DNA of 64,000 bases from Agromyces ramosus (lineage in GTDB: Bacteria; Actinomycetota; Actinomycetes; Actinomycetales; Microbacteriaceae). The stretch spans positions 3,162,001-3,226,000 of the forward strand of contig NZ_JAUSYY010000001.1 of assembly GCF_030817175.1 (NCBI RefSeq). Reading direction: 5' to 3'. Positions 18,276 to 27,995 of this stretch are shown in pieces (position 1 is the first letter of the stretch; each line of letters starts with the position of its first letter). The notes below the pieces were generated by a model. That model was not told where the DNA came from, ran no database searches, and worked only from the letters and a program-made list of their open reading frames with translations. Position numbers and translations under genes: made by a program.

Positions 18276-19505
18276 TCAGATCACGCGGAACTCGGGCTTC
18301 GCATAGACGCTGCCGCTCGCGTCGGAATGCTCTGCGACGTTGAAGCTGAACGCCTGCGTGAGGTCGTGAAGGTGGCGACCCGCGTAGTCCATGAAGGAGA
18401 CGTTGACGAAGTACTTCCCTCCACCGAGCATCGGCTCCAGCAGCTTCAGACTCACGGTGCGCCGGCCGTGGAGGGGATCAAGCTCGAGCGGCGATCGATC
18501 GGTGGATGCGCCATAGACCTTCTGGCCGGTCGCGTTGTCGATCTGAATGGCGCAGATCCACCGGTCGATTCCGGTCGTGTGCTCGAATTCGGCGACGATC
18601 TCGAGGTCCTCGCCAGCATGCAGCGTCGGATTGCGTTCGCCATCGTAACCCGCGAGGTGGGCGGACAGGACTCGGCCGTTCTCGAGCACGGGGTTCAGGG
18701 GCGCGGCGTGGATCTCCTCCTGACGGCGATCTTCGAGAAGATCGCGGAAGGCGGCGATCGCAGCATTCGGATCGCCGTCCATGATGACGTTCCCGTGGTG
18801 CAGGAGGATGGCGCGGTCCGCCAGCTCGGCAACCTGGCCGAGCGAATGCGTGACCAGCACGATCGTGCGGCCCTCGGTTTGAAAAGTGCGGATGGTGTCG
18901 AGGCACTTGCGCTGGAACGCCTCGTCGCCCACGGCCAGCACTTCGTCGACGAGCAGGATGTCGGGGTCGGTGTGAACCGCAACGGCGAATGCCAGCCGTA
19001 CGTACATTCCAGAGGAATAGAACTTCACCTGGGTGTCGATGAATTCACTGATTCCCGAGTACGCGACGATGTCGTCGAAGCGCTCGTCTGTCTCTTCGCG
19101 GGACAGGCCCAGGATGGAGGCGTTCAGGTAGACGTTCTCGCGCCCCGTGAGGTCTGGATGGAACCCGGCACCGAGTTCGAGAAGCGCCGCGAGGCGACCC
19201 CGTCGCTCCACGACCCCGTCCGTCGGCGCGATGATTCCGCCGATGATTTTCAAGAGCGTGCTCTTACCGGACCCGTTGTGTCCGATGAGGGCCACGGTTT
19301 GGCCGGCGCTGAGTTCGGCGCTGAGGCCGCGAAGCGCCCAGAAATCTTCGCGGTGGCGCTTGCCGGCCCGACCCAGAGTGACGATGCGCTCTTTCAGCGA
19401 GTTGTCTTTGCGGATCACGAATCGCTTCGAGACGCCCTCGAGCCGGATGACCGCAGGCCCCAGCGGCGCAGAACCAGAGAGCGAGCTCGCTGAGGCAATA
19501 GTCAT
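18276..19505 (-). CDS. wzt: ABC transporter ATP-binding protein for polysaccharide export, with Wzt C-terminal domain
   Basis: 409 residues. ATPase domain: Walker A GHNGSGKS at residues 75-82, the YSSGM variant of the signature motif typical of glycan exporters (Wzt/TagH), and Walker B DILLVDEVLAVGDEAF. Residues ~265-409 form a beta-rich C-terminal domain like that of Wzt, which recognises the end modification of the glycan to be exported. It works with the permease encoded at 20463-21380; a GT2 gene lies between them. A C-terminal domain implies chain-terminus-dependent export. Confidence 0.93.
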   Translation of the reverse strand: MTIASASSLSGSAPLGPAVIRLEGVSKRFVIRKDNSLKERIVTLGRAGKRHREDFWALRGLSAELSAGQTVALIGHNGSGKSTLLKIIGGIIAPTDGVVERRGRLAALLELGAGFHPDLTGRENVYLNASILGLSREETDERFDDIVAYSGISEFIDTQVKFYSSGMYVRLAFAVAVHTDPDILLVDEVLAVGDEAFQRKCLDTIRTFQTEGRTIVLVTHSLGQVAELADRAILLHHGNVIMDGDPNAAIAAFRDLLEDRRQEEIHAAPLNPVLENGRVLSAHLAGYDGERNPTLHAGEDLEIVAEFEHTTGIDRWICAIQIDNATGQKVYGASTDRSPLELDPLHGRRTVSLKLLEPMLGGGKYFVNVSFMDYAGRHLHDLTQAFSFNVAEHSDASGSVYAKPEFRVI

Positions 19506-19551
19506 GATGGTGGTGCTCCGTTACGGACGGCGGTGAAGGGCAAACCAAAGC

Positions 19552-20466
19552 TTACCCGGAGGTCGTCGAGCCCCCGCTGTGCGGGGCGCGCCGCTCTGTA
19601 CGGGCGATGGTCGCGCGAAGGCGCACAGCGAGACCGATTCGCAGCGCCAGTCGCACTGGGGCGAACCACACGCCGCGGTACCTCCTCGAGAGGTAGCGAT
19701 ACGCGCTCCGATGGTGCACGGCCAGCATCCGGCCTGACACGGACTCCGTCGAGTGCGCTCCGATATGGATCACCTGAGCAGCAGGAAGGAAGACGTTCCG
19801 CGAACCCGCCGCACGGAGGCGATCGCCGAGGTCGACATCCTCGAAGTACATGAAGTATCCGTCGTCGAAGCCGCCGAGCTCCTTGAAGCGCACTGTCGGC
19901 ACGAGGAGGCACGCGCCGGAGAGCCAATCCGCTTGCCTCGGCGCGGACAGCGTCGCCTCATCGCGGTATCGTTGCGACCATCGGTTGTTCGGGGCGATAT
20001 CGCCGAGCAGAGCATGTCCGACGCCGACCCGCAACGAGGGTGAACGGCGCGCCGACGGGTACACGGAGCCATCCTTATTCAGAATCGCCGGGCCGACGCT
20101 GCCGACTGCCGGGTGGGTCGTCGCGTACTCCGCGAGAGCGTCGATCGCCCCGGGGCGGAATTCAAGATCCGCGTTGCAGATGAGGAGGAGATCGCCGGGA
20201 TCGTCGAGTGCCGCGAATCCCGCGTTCACCCCGCCCCCGTACCCGAGGTTCGCCTCGAGCTGCACGAAGGAGGCGCCGTATTGCTCGGCGATCCGGTGGC
20301 TCTCGGCGCGATCGGAACTCGCGTTGTCGATTACGACGACATCGGTCGCCGTGTCTCGACTCGCTGCGGGAATGGAGGCGAGGAGCTGCTCGAGCACCGC
20401 ACTCGAGTTGTAGAGCACGACGAGCACCGAGACTCGGGACTCGTTCTTCGGCGGGTTCGAGGTCAC
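19552..20466 (-). CDS. Glycosyltransferase family 2, WbbL-like (probable rhamnosyltransferase)
   Basis: 304 residues. VSVLVVLYNSSAVLEQLL, TDVVVIDNASSD, NLGYGGGVNAGF, the DXD-like ICNADLEF, and YFMYFEDVDLGDRLRAAG, the hallmark of WbbL-type rhamnosyltransferases that start glycan chains on a lipid-linked sugar. A C-terminal basic tail may bind the membrane. GTG at 20466 overlaps the permease stop by four bases, which fixes the start. The gene sits inside the exporter operon (permease, this gene, ATPase). Confidence 0.9.
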   Translation of the reverse strand: MTSNPPKNESRVSVLVVLYNSSAVLEQLLASIPAASRDTATDVVVIDNASSDRAESHRIAEQYGASFVQLEANLGYGGGVNAGFAALDDPGDLLLICNADLEFRPGAIDALAEYATTHPAVGSVGPAILNKDGSVYPSARRSPSLRVGVGHALLGDIAPNNRWSQRYRDEATLSAPRQADWLSGACLLVPTVRFKELGGFDDGYFMYFEDVDLGDRLRAAGSRNVFLPAAQVIHIGAHSTESVSGRMLAVHHRSAYRYLSRRYRGVWFAPVRLALRIGLAVRLRATIARTERRAPHSGGSTTSG

Positions 20467-21380
20467 AGCGCCTGCGCGAAGTCGCCTTGCATGCGGTTGA
20501 ACACTGCGTGCGCGGCGACGAGTCCGACGAGTCCGATGAGAAGCGCGATGGCCATGCGGAACAGCAGGTCTGCCGGGTACGACGTCTCCGGTCCAGCGAC
20601 CCAGAAGGCTTTCTGGAAGCCCATGACCGCGAGCGTCACCGGGTTGTTCGTATAGATATCGAGCACCCATGCCGGGACGGCATCCTTCACCATCGTCCAG
20701 CTGTAGACGATCGGCGATGCCCACATGAGCAGCATGACGATGACCTCGATGAGGTACTGGATGTCCCGGAGGAACACATTCGCCGCGGAGAGAACGAGCG
20801 CGAGTCCGGCGCCGTACACCAGGACGATGGCGAGAGCGGGGAAGGCGTAGAGGATCTCGCTGTGCAAGGGGAACGCACCGAGCACGAGCGTCGCCAACAG
20901 CAGGATCGCGAGCTGAATTCCGAAGTTGAAGAGCGCCGACCCGACCGAGGCGAGCGGGAAGATCTCGCGGGGGAGGTAGATCTTTTTCACGAGTCCGCTG
21001 TTGTTCACGATCGAACCGGCTCCTCCGAGCACGATCTCACTGAACAACGTATAGACGGTGAGCCCGGTGAAGACGTAGATGGCGAAATCGGGGATGCCCC
21101 GAGCGGCGCCGAGGAACTGTCCGAGTACGACGTAGTAGATCGCCAATTGGGTGAGTGGACGTACCAAGGACCACATGAAGCCCAAGGACGAGTCCTTATA
21201 GCGTGCCTTCAGATCTCGGCGGATCATCAGGTCGAGCATTTCGCGACGACCGAAGATCTCTTTGAGGGCTGACCAACCTCGATACCCAGTAGCCGAACCC
21301 GCGGTCGTGTCGAGGGGGAGCTCGGCGATCCGAGCGAATCGGGCAGCTCTGATCTCTGAGGCGGAAGCGGGGGTAGGCAT
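20463..21380 (-). CDS. wzm: ABC-2 type permease for polysaccharide export
   Basis: 305 residues with six hydrophobic segments after a cytosolic N-terminus. RRDLKARYKDSSLGFMWSLV is the conserved coupling-helix region of Wzm/TagG permeases, followed by VKKIYLPREIFPL and a C-terminal NPVTLAVMGFQKAFW. Moves undecaprenyl-pyrophosphate-linked glycan across the membrane together with the Wzt ATPase. First gene of the exporter operon; TAGACT lies eight bases before the ATG on the minus strand. Confidence 0.93.
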   Translation of the reverse strand: MPTPASASEIRAARFARIAELPLDTTAGSATGYRGWSALKEIFGRREMLDLMIRRDLKARYKDSSLGFMWSLVRPLTQLAIYYVVLGQFLGAARGIPDFAIYVFTGLTVYTLFSEIVLGGAGSIVNNSGLVKKIYLPREIFPLASVGSALFNFGIQLAILLLATLVLGAFPLHSEILYAFPALAIVLVYGAGLALVLSAANVFLRDIQYLIEVIVMLLMWASPIVYSWTMVKDAVPAWVLDIYTNNPVTLAVMGFQKAFWVAGPETSYPADLLFRMAIALLIGLVGLVAAHAVFNRMQGDFAQAL

Positions 21381-21391
21381 AGGTGAGCAGT

Positions 21392-22552
21392 CTACTTGGT
21401 GAGTCTCAGTAGCGAGAGGCAGCGGCGGAGAATCCGGCGGCCCCGGTCTGCCCGTCGGCGCAACGCCTCATCCACCCGCCAGGCTGCTCGCACGAGCCCG
21501 CGACTTCGAAGGTCATCGATGGTCGAGGTGAGAACGTCGACTCGGCGTTCCGCATCATCGCGCTGGGAGACGGCGAGGTCGTGGTGCGCGCGAACGCGCC
21601 CCAGCTCTTCCTCGCCGCGAAGCTCGACCAGACGCACCCGTCGGCCTTCCGCGCGAAGGGCCGTGGCCGTTTCGGGCTCGTAGAGAACGTCGGTTACGAG
21701 CCCGGGCACGTCGTCCCGTTCCAGCTCCTTGAGTCGGACATCCTCCCGGAATGAGCCATCCGCAAGTCCTGCGGCGACCTCGGCGGGGCTCGGATGCTTC
21801 GCCACGTAGGCGTCCTCGAGCCACCCTTCGTTGAGACGCCGGAAATCGAGCATGCCGTGATGGCGGGGACTTGGAGCGAGCGTGGGATTCGAGAGATACG
21901 CCTCGCCCGACACCCGAACCTTGTACTCGTACTGTCGCCACGAGCGCCATGGCAGGTGGAGCACTTCGATCTCATCGCGCGGCCCAGAATCGCTCCAGCC
22001 GGGCACCTCCGCTCGGTGGTTCCCCTGAGCCACCGACACTTCGGAGCTGCCGCGATGAACGGCATTCGGTGTGGGATGGAACGGGATCCCGGACGTGCGA
22101 ACCGTCTCGGGGTCGCGTTGATCGCGCAGGGTCAAGCGTCGGAGGCCGCTGCCGACTCGCGCCGGCGAGCCGGTGAGATTCACGACGGGCACGGCGAAGA
22201 TGGAGACGTCGTCCGGGATCCGGCCGAGCGCATCTCGGACGGTGCCGAAACCCTCCCGCGCCACCCAGAATTCGTCGGCATCCGCGTTCAGCACCCAGTC
22301 GGCGCCGAGCTCCGTGGCAGCGTGGCGAGCCATCCGCGTGACGGCACGCCACTGCTCCTTGCGATGCTCGGGATCATGCCAGATCGTCACGAATCCGTCA
22401 CGCTCGAACGACTCGAGGACTTCGAGTGTGTTGTCGACCGAGGCGTTGTCCGTCACGATCACGTGATCGATGCCCTGGGCTCGATGATGCGCCAGCATGG
22501 CACCGACGATGTCCGCCTCGTCGCGGACCATGAGGGTCATGACTATTCTCAC
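21392..22552 (-). CDS. Glycosyltransferase family 2 (Glyco_tranf_2_4 type)
   Basis: 386 residues. RIVMTLMVRDEADIVGAML and DHVIVTDNASVDNT open a GT-A fold; DADEFWV supplies the DXD motif and KEQWRAVTRMAR follows the family pattern of proteins that recruit unknown sugars in capsule loci. The last ~90 residues form a charged coiled coil (ELRGEEELGRVRAHHDLAV and on) and a basic tail. GTG 22552 chosen because relatives start directly at R-x-V-M-T-L-M-V-R-D-E; an ATG at 22540 is possible. It lies 11 bases upstream of nothing on this strand except the exporter permease, so probably heads or precedes that operon. Confidence 0.82.
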   Translation of the reverse strand: MRIVMTLMVRDEADIVGAMLAHHRAQGIDHVIVTDNASVDNTLEVLESFERDGFVTIWHDPEHRKEQWRAVTRMARHAATELGADWVLNADADEFWVAREGFGTVRDALGRIPDDVSIFAVPVVNLTGSPARVGSGLRRLTLRDQRDPETVRTSGIPFHPTPNAVHRGSSEVSVAQGNHRAEVPGWSDSGPRDEIEVLHLPWRSWRQYEYKVRVSGEAYLSNPTLAPSPRHHGMLDFRRLNEGWLEDAYVAKHPSPAEVAAGLADGSFREDVRLKELERDDVPGLVTDVLYEPETATALRAEGRRVRLVELRGEEELGRVRAHHDLAVSQRDDAERRVDVLTSTIDDLRSRGLVRAAWRVDEALRRRADRGRRILRRCLSLLRLTK

Positions 22553-22696
22553 GGGTGGGGGCTCACTTCTCGGCGAATATCCGTGCAAGTGTAGCGCGCC
22601 CCGCACGACCGCATGTCGATGCGGCGAGTGGCGAGCGATTCGCCTACTCTTGTCGAAGGTGCCACACGCAGTGCACAGCAACCGGGGGGCTGCAAC

Positions 22697-25105
22697 GTGA
22701 AGAGACTCCGACCTCAGGTCATCGTCGTGATGATCGTCGCACTCGTCGGAGCGCTGCTCGTGCCGTTCTCCCCGCTCGTGCCCGTGTCCGATGCTCAGGC
22801 CGTCTCAGGGAGCGATTTCGACCCCGGCAACATCATCTCCGACGCGAATTTCTACAACGGATCGGCGATGTCTGAGGTCGAGATCCAGCAGTTCCTCGAG
22901 CGGACCGTCGGTTCTTGCCAGAACTCGAACTGCCTCGCAGCGTATCGAGCGGACACGCCCACCCGTACCTGGTCGTTCGGAACGTGCTCCACGTACCATG
23001 GTGGCGCGGGGGAGACTGCCGCGCGGATCATCTTCAAAGTGCAGCAAGCCTGCAACCTCAGTGCCAAAGTCATCCTGGTCACCCTGCAGAAGGAGCAGAG
23101 TCTCCTGACCGATCGTGCGCCGAGCGACGGGGTGATGCGCAAGGCAATGGGGTACGGCTGTCCCGATACGTCCACATGCGACTCCACCTACTACGGGTTC
23201 TTCAACCAGGTCTTCGCCGCCGGTCGCCAGCTCACTTGGTACGGGAACCCCGCTGGATCCTTCACGTCTATCCGAGTCGGCGCGTACAACGCGATCCGGT
23301 ACCACCCGAACGCCGCATGTGGCAGCCGAGACGTTCTTGTCCGGAATCGCGCGACCGCAGCACTGTATTACTACACGCCCTACACGCCGAATGCCGCGGC
23401 TCTTGCGAACCTCGGCGGCTTGGGTGATGGCTGCAGCGCCTATGGCAACCGGAACTTCTGGGTGTTCTACAACAACTGGTTCGGCTCGCCGACGACGAGT
23501 ACTCCTCCGATCGGCAATGTGGAGCTCATCCAAGCCGCACCCGGGGTTGTGAAGGTGGTCGGTTGGGCGCTGCAGCCGGGCAACACGGCGTCGATTCAGG
23601 TTCATGTGTACGTGGGCTCGGTCGGCACGGCGTACACGGCATCTGGGAATCGCCCGGACGTCGATCGCGCGCACGGCCTCGGAGCCGCACACGGGTTCGC
23701 GGTCACAGCGCCGGTTGGCGCCGTCGGGTCGGAGAACGTCTGTGTGTACGCGATCAATCCGGGCGCTGGAGGACACACCCTGCTGCGTTGCCAACGACTG
23801 GCGGTGATGGGGGGGTCGCCGGTCGGTGCGATCGAGTCCGTCGCCACGGGCCAGGGAACCGTCACCGTCAAGGGTTGGGCGTTCGATCCGGATCAGACCG
23901 GAGCGAGCCGAGTGCACGTGTATGTCGATGCTGCAGGTGTGGAAGTCCTGGCGAACCGCCCGTCGCCTGGACTGGACGCGCGGTACCCCGGGTTCGGCTA
24001 CGGCGATGCCCACGGCTTCCAAGCAGTGGTCAATGCAACCCCGGGTTTGCATACGGTGTGCGCTTACGGCATCAATACCGGAAACGGCGGGCACACGGAA
24101 CTCGGATGTCGCACGATCTCCGTGCTCGGCGAGGCTGGCCGTGCCCCCATCGGCAACGTTGAACAGATCGGTGTCGAAGGAGAAAAGATCCGGGTGACGG
24201 GATGGGCGATTGATCCCGACACCGCTGACCCGATCGCGGTGCATGTCTATGTCGGCTCGACGGGCCATGCATTCACGGCCCAGCGCGAGCGTGCCGACGT
24301 CGGCCGACTCTACCCTGCGTACGGTACAGCCCACGGCTTCTCCGAACTGGTCGATGCGCCGCCCGGACGCCACGACGTCTGCGTCTATGCGATCAATACC
24401 GGGGCTGGGGGCCACACGCCGCTGCGGTGCCAGACCGTCACGGTCGTCGCCGCTATCGCAGAGCGGGGCCGGGCGCCGATCGGAGCGCTCGAATCCGCGA
24501 CCGTGGATGCCGGTGGGATCACGATGTCCGGCTGGGCCATCGATCCGGATACGGCGGCCTCGGTTCAGGTGCACCTCTACGTGGACTCGAACGGAACCGC
24601 GATCACGGCCAACGGCGACCGGCCCGATGTGGGGGCTCGCTATCCGGGGTACGGCAACGCGCATGGCTTTTCGAGCCGCGTCTCCGCGAGTCCTGGGTTG
24701 CACACCGTTTGCGCGTACGCCATCAACACCGGACCAGGGGGACATGCCCAGCTCGGGTGTCTCCAGGTAGCGGTTCCCGGCACGGTCGATCTTGGACGCG
24801 TTCCGTTCGGCAACGTCGAGGCCATCGCCGTTCAGGCTGGAGGTGTGAACGTGATCGGTTGGGCGATCGATCCCGATACAGACGCCGCCATCGCGGTTCA
24901 TGTCTACGTCGATTCGGTCGGTGAGGCGACGATAGCCGACATCGACCGGCCAGACGTCGGGCGCGCCTATCCGTATGGAACGGCACACGGATTCGCGTAC
25001 TCGATGGCTGCCTCGACAGGCCCGCATACGGTCTGCGTGTACGCGATCAACAATGGTCGCGGCGGCCATACGCTGCTCAACTGCACGCGTGTGGTGGTGC
25101 CGTGA
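22697..25105 (+). CDS. Secreted surface protein: lysozyme-like N-terminal domain plus five tandem repeats
   Basis: 802 residues. Signal peptide with a hydrophobic stretch (about residues 8-28) ending near DAQA. Residues ~35-265 form a Cys-rich domain of the type often annotated 'hemagglutinin' in Microbacteriaceae; AKVILVTLQKEQSLLTD followed by AMGYGCPD and YGFFNQVFAAGRQL recalls lysozyme/transglycosylase folds, with the Glu of QKEQ as possible catalytic acid (inference). From ~270 come five repeats of 100-110 residues, each with P-I/V/F-G, GWAIDPDT-like, VHVYV, HGF and VCVYAIN. GTG with GGGGGG upstream. Divergent from the GT2 gene. Glycan-binding or wall-associated role suspected. Confidence 0.75.
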   Translation: MKRLRPQVIVVMIVALVGALLVPFSPLVPVSDAQAVSGSDFDPGNIISDANFYNGSAMSEVEIQQFLERTVGSCQNSNCLAAYRADTPTRTWSFGTCSTYHGGAGETAARIIFKVQQACNLSAKVILVTLQKEQSLLTDRAPSDGVMRKAMGYGCPDTSTCDSTYYGFFNQVFAAGRQLTWYGNPAGSFTSIRVGAYNAIRYHPNAACGSRDVLVRNRATAALYYYTPYTPNAAALANLGGLGDGCSAYGNRNFWVFYNNWFGSPTTSTPPIGNVELIQAAPGVVKVVGWALQPGNTASIQVHVYVGSVGTAYTASGNRPDVDRAHGLGAAHGFAVTAPVGAVGSENVCVYAINPGAGGHTLLRCQRLAVMGGSPVGAIESVATGQGTVTVKGWAFDPDQTGASRVHVYVDAAGVEVLANRPSPGLDARYPGFGYGDAHGFQAVVNATPGLHTVCAYGINTGNGGHTELGCRTISVLGEAGRAPIGNVEQIGVEGEKIRVTGWAIDPDTADPIAVHVYVGSTGHAFTAQRERADVGRLYPAYGTAHGFSELVDAPPGRHDVCVYAINTGAGGHTPLRCQTVTVVAAIAERGRAPIGALESATVDAGGITMSGWAIDPDTAASVQVHLYVDSNGTAITANGDRPDVGARYPGYGNAHGFSSRVSASPGLHTVCAYAINTGPGGHAQLGCLQVAVPGTVDLGRVPFGNVEAIAVQAGGVNVIGWAIDPDTDAAIAVHVYVDSVGEATIADIDRPDVGRAYPYGTAHGFAYSMAASTGPHTVCVYAINNGRGGHTLLNCTRVVVP
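23507..25102 (+). repeat. Five in-frame tandem protein repeats
   Basis: Repeat starts (at the P-x-G codons) fall at 23507, 23819, 24146, 24476 and 24803, giving periods of 312, 327, 330 and 327 bases and a last unit of 300. Shared signatures are GWAIDPDT (degenerate in the first two), VHVYV, RPDVG, HGF and a pair of Cys in VCVYAIN...GC. The DNA copies have diverged well, so the array is old and under protein-level selection rather than a recent expansion. Confidence 0.85.
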
Positions 25106-25132
25106 GGGGTCGGGCCGCCCGCATATACTCGC

Positions 25133-26644
25133 ATGGTGCCAGACACCTCCCGTAGCCAGCGCAGAGCCACGAAGCTCGTACTTCTGTTGCTCGTACCGGT
25201 GCTCCTCTTCACCGCTCTCGCAGTGTGGGCGTTCGCTTCCCCAGTGGGCGCCGGCCCTGACGACGACTTCCACCTCGGCAGCATCTGGTGCGGGAATGGG
25301 GACCGCACTGGTCTCTGCGAACCTGGCGCGACGAACGCCGAGAAGCTCGTGCCGCGGGCAACGTTGAAGTCCAGCTGCTACGCGTTTCACCCGGAGATAC
25401 CGGCGACCTGTCAAGCGGGATCAGTGGGCTCCGATCCGAGCGAGCTGATTCCGTCGACCCGTGGGAACTTCAACTCGAGTCTCTACCCGCCGGTGTTCTA
25501 CTCATTCATGGGCGTATTCGCGACAGAGCGGATCACCGGTGCAGTGCTGACTATGCGTCTCGTCAATGCCGCGATCTTCACGCTCTTCTGCTCGTTGCTG
25601 TTCGCGGCTCTCCCGCGACAGCTTCGGCCGCTGCTCGTCATCGGACTCGGCGTCACCATCGTGCCACTCGGCATGTTTCTCATCGCCTCCGTGAATCCCA
25701 GCGGGTGGGCGGTGCTCTCGGCAGGCACACTCTGGATAGCCCTACTCGGCTACTTCAAGACACGCGGATGGCGCAGAGCGAGCCTCGCCGGGCTCGCGCT
25801 CGCCTCCACAGTGATCGGCGCCGGCGCCCGCGGCGACATGAGCGTCTATTCGATCCTCGCTATCGGCGCCGTGGTCGTGCTCACCATGCGTCGTGAAAAG
25901 GCGTACTGGATCGCGGCCCTGTTCCCGGCTGGGTTGGCTGTCCTGGCGGGATTGCTCTTCCTGACCGCGTCCCAAGGCGGATTGGTCGGCTCGGGATTCG
26001 CCGCGACCGCGAGCTACCGTGGCTTCGCTCTGCTCGTCAACAACCTGATGAACCTTCCGGCGCTGTGGGTCGGCTCGCTCGGAACCTGGGGGCTCGGCTG
26101 GCTCGACACCACGATGCCGACTGCGGTCTGGGTCGGCACCTTGTTCGTCCTCTTCGCTGCCGTGTTCACGGGGCTAGCCTCGCAGAACTGGCGGAAAATC
26201 CTCGTCTTGGCCGGCGGCTTCATCGCACTCGTGTTCATCCCCGCCTACATGCTCCAGGTCGGGCAATCCGAGGTCGGTGCGCAGGTTCAGGCGAGATATC
26301 TCCTGCCGTTGTTGATCCTGGTCGTCGGATTGGCATTGCTGCGTGTCGACGGTCGTGACCAGCGCGCGACCCCTTTCCAGCTCTGGCTGTGTGTCGGGGC
26401 TCTCTCACTGGCACACTCAATGGCCTTGTACACGAACATGAAGCGCTATACGGAGGGCTTGTCAGACAAGGATGTCGGCTTGAGCGAGGCGGGGAGCTGG
26501 TGGTGGGGTCCCGCGATCCCGCAGCCGATGATCATGTGGCTCGCGGGGACGCTGGCCTTCACACTGGCGCTCGGGCTCTTGGCGCAGCTTGTGATTCCGC
26601 ATCGTGCCTGGCGGACGAACGCGGCAACGGCGGTCTCGGACTGA
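25133..26644 (+). CDS. DUF2142 polytopic membrane protein
   Basis: 503 residues with about ten to twelve hydrophobic segments. The first extracytoplasmic loop has PVGAGPDDDFHLGSIWCG, matching the PDE/PDD-x-x-H motif of DUF2142, and a late loop carries QARYLLPLL, matching the family's Q-G/A-R-Y-LP motif. DUF2142 proteins are common in capsule and teichoic-acid loci and resemble GT-C glycosyltransferases that use lipid-linked sugar donors; function is not established. It follows the repeat protein by 27 bases. Confidence 0.8.
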   Translation: MVPDTSRSQRRATKLVLLLLVPVLLFTALAVWAFASPVGAGPDDDFHLGSIWCGNGDRTGLCEPGATNAEKLVPRATLKSSCYAFHPEIPATCQAGSVGSDPSELIPSTRGNFNSSLYPPVFYSFMGVFATERITGAVLTMRLVNAAIFTLFCSLLFAALPRQLRPLLVIGLGVTIVPLGMFLIASVNPSGWAVLSAGTLWIALLGYFKTRGWRRASLAGLALASTVIGAGARGDMSVYSILAIGAVVVLTMRREKAYWIAALFPAGLAVLAGLLFLTASQGGLVGSGFAATASYRGFALLVNNLMNLPALWVGSLGTWGLGWLDTTMPTAVWVGTLFVLFAAVFTGLASQNWRKILVLAGGFIALVFIPAYMLQVGQSEVGAQVQARYLLPLLILVVGLALLRVDGRDQRATPFQLWLCVGALSLAHSMALYTNMKRYTEGLSDKDVGLSEAGSWWWGPAIPQPMIMWLAGTLAFTLALGLLAQLVIPHRAWRTNAATAVSD

Positions 26645-26747
26645 GCTGCCTGGCCTACGGGCGAACAGGTTCAGTGGAGGCAAGCACGACCGGTCTTGCT
26701 ACGCTAGGGCGGTTGCGCCGGACGGCGTACATCAAGATCGCGCAAAC

Positions 26748-27995
26748 GTGAGCAAAATGAGAATCGCAGTCATCAACAACTTCTATCCGCCCCGTCCCGG
26801 CGGTTCCGCCCACCTTGCACAGCACTTGGCGCGAGCATATGCCGCCGCCGGGCACGAAGTCCTCGTGCTCACCGCCACGTACGCCGACGCGCCGTTGGAC
26901 GAGGTCAGTCGAGGTGTTCGGATCGTCCGAGTCCCGGCGTGGACATTGCCGAAGACGCGCTTCGCGGCAAACTTCGACATCGGCTTCACGTCTTCGCCCA
27001 AGGCGAAGACGCGCGTGTTCTCACTCTTGGACGAGTTCGCACCCGATGTCGTGCATCAGCACGGTCAGTTCTTCGATCTGACATGGCTGTCCGGCTGGTG
27101 GGCTCGGAAACGCGGAGTGCCCACCCTGCTCAGCATTCACACACGCCTCGAGAGCCCGCTGAGTCGGTTCAATTCCTTCGTTTACGCCACAGCGGACCGG
27201 ATGCTCGTCGTCCCGATGATGCGCATACATCGGCCGAAGGTCGTCGTGATGGACATCCTCATGGATCGGTATATCGAGAAGCGATACCGACGAGTGATCA
27301 GCGGCAAGGTCGCGATCCCCGTCGGTATCGATCCAGAGGTGCTTCGCGGTGGGTCGGCCGAAGTCGCCTTTCGCAAGCTCGGTTTCGACGACCGTCCGAT
27401 CATCCTCTCGATCGGTCATGTGATACCTCAGCGCAGCCGCATCGCGCTCGTCAGAGCACTCCCGAAGGTATTGGCGCGCGTCCCGGATGCTGCCGTCGTC
27501 GTGATCGGCGGTGTCTACCACGATGAGTTTCTGCAGATCGCGGAGCAACTCGGCGTGCGTGATGCGGTATTCGTGCTCGGTGCCCAGCCGCAGACGGCGA
27601 TCCCGGACTTCCTCGCCGCCGCCGATGTCGAAGTGCACGAACTCGAGGGCGGCGGCTTCGGTACGGCGAGTTTGGAAGCACTGGCGGTCGGTATCCCCGT
27701 CGTGGCCGCGATCGAGCCCGACAACTTTCTCGACATCGTGGTCGAGGACGGCCGCGAGCTCTACATCACGCCACCGATCGACGAGGCGAACCCCAAGGCC
27801 GATCCGGACGCGCTTGCCGAAGTGCTCATCGGTATCCTCCAATCGCCGGACGCCGCACGCTCGGCCGTCGGTGCAAACGCCATGCGCCTCGTCGATGAGC
27901 ATTTCGCCATCGAGGCCGTTGCTCGACGCCATCTGCAGGTTCTCGCTGACATGGCCGCGACGCGACCCGTCCGGTCGCCCGCTAGCGGGTCGTAG
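26748..27995 (+). CDS. Glycosyltransferase family 4
   Basis: 415 residues, GT-B. N-terminal MRIAVINNFYPPRPGGSAHL with the Gly-Gly loop for the acceptor half; HQHGQFFDLTWLSGWW; C-terminal half with ILSIGHVIPQRSRIALVRAL and HELEGGGFGTASLEALAVG (EX7E motif). PigA/PimB-like in outline; donor unknown. Start GTG 26748 keeps three residues before MRIAV; ATG 26757 is equally possible. Its 3' end overlaps the convergent acyltransferase gene by 14 bases. Confidence 0.88.
   Translation: MSKMRIAVINNFYPPRPGGSAHLAQHLARAYAAAGHEVLVLTATYADAPLDEVSRGVRIVRVPAWTLPKTRFAANFDIGFTSSPKAKTRVFSLLDEFAPDVVHQHGQFFDLTWLSGWWARKRGVPTLLSIHTRLESPLSRFNSFVYATADRMLVVPMMRIHRPKVVVMDILMDRYIEKRYRRVISGKVAIPVGIDPEVLRGGSAEVAFRKLGFDDRPIILSIGHVIPQRSRIALVRALPKVLARVPDAAVVVIGGVYHDEFLQIAEQLGVRDAVFVLGAQPQTAIPDFLAAADVEVHELEGGGFGTASLEALAVGIPVVAAIEPDNFLDIVVEDGRELYITPPIDEANPKADPDALAEVLIGILQSPDAARSAVGANAMRLVDEHFAIEAVARRHLQVLADMAATRPVRSPASGS

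Noticed and set aside
23507..25102. Regular repeats that could be taken for a CRISPR-like array
   Set aside because: Units of about 327 bases are in frame, diverged at DNA level and encode protein; no short identical repeats with unique spacers.
22805..25414. 869-codon frame antisense to the repeat protein
   Set aside because: Composition is Arg/His/Asp-rich without domains, and the sense strand encodes a signal peptide and five conserved repeats.
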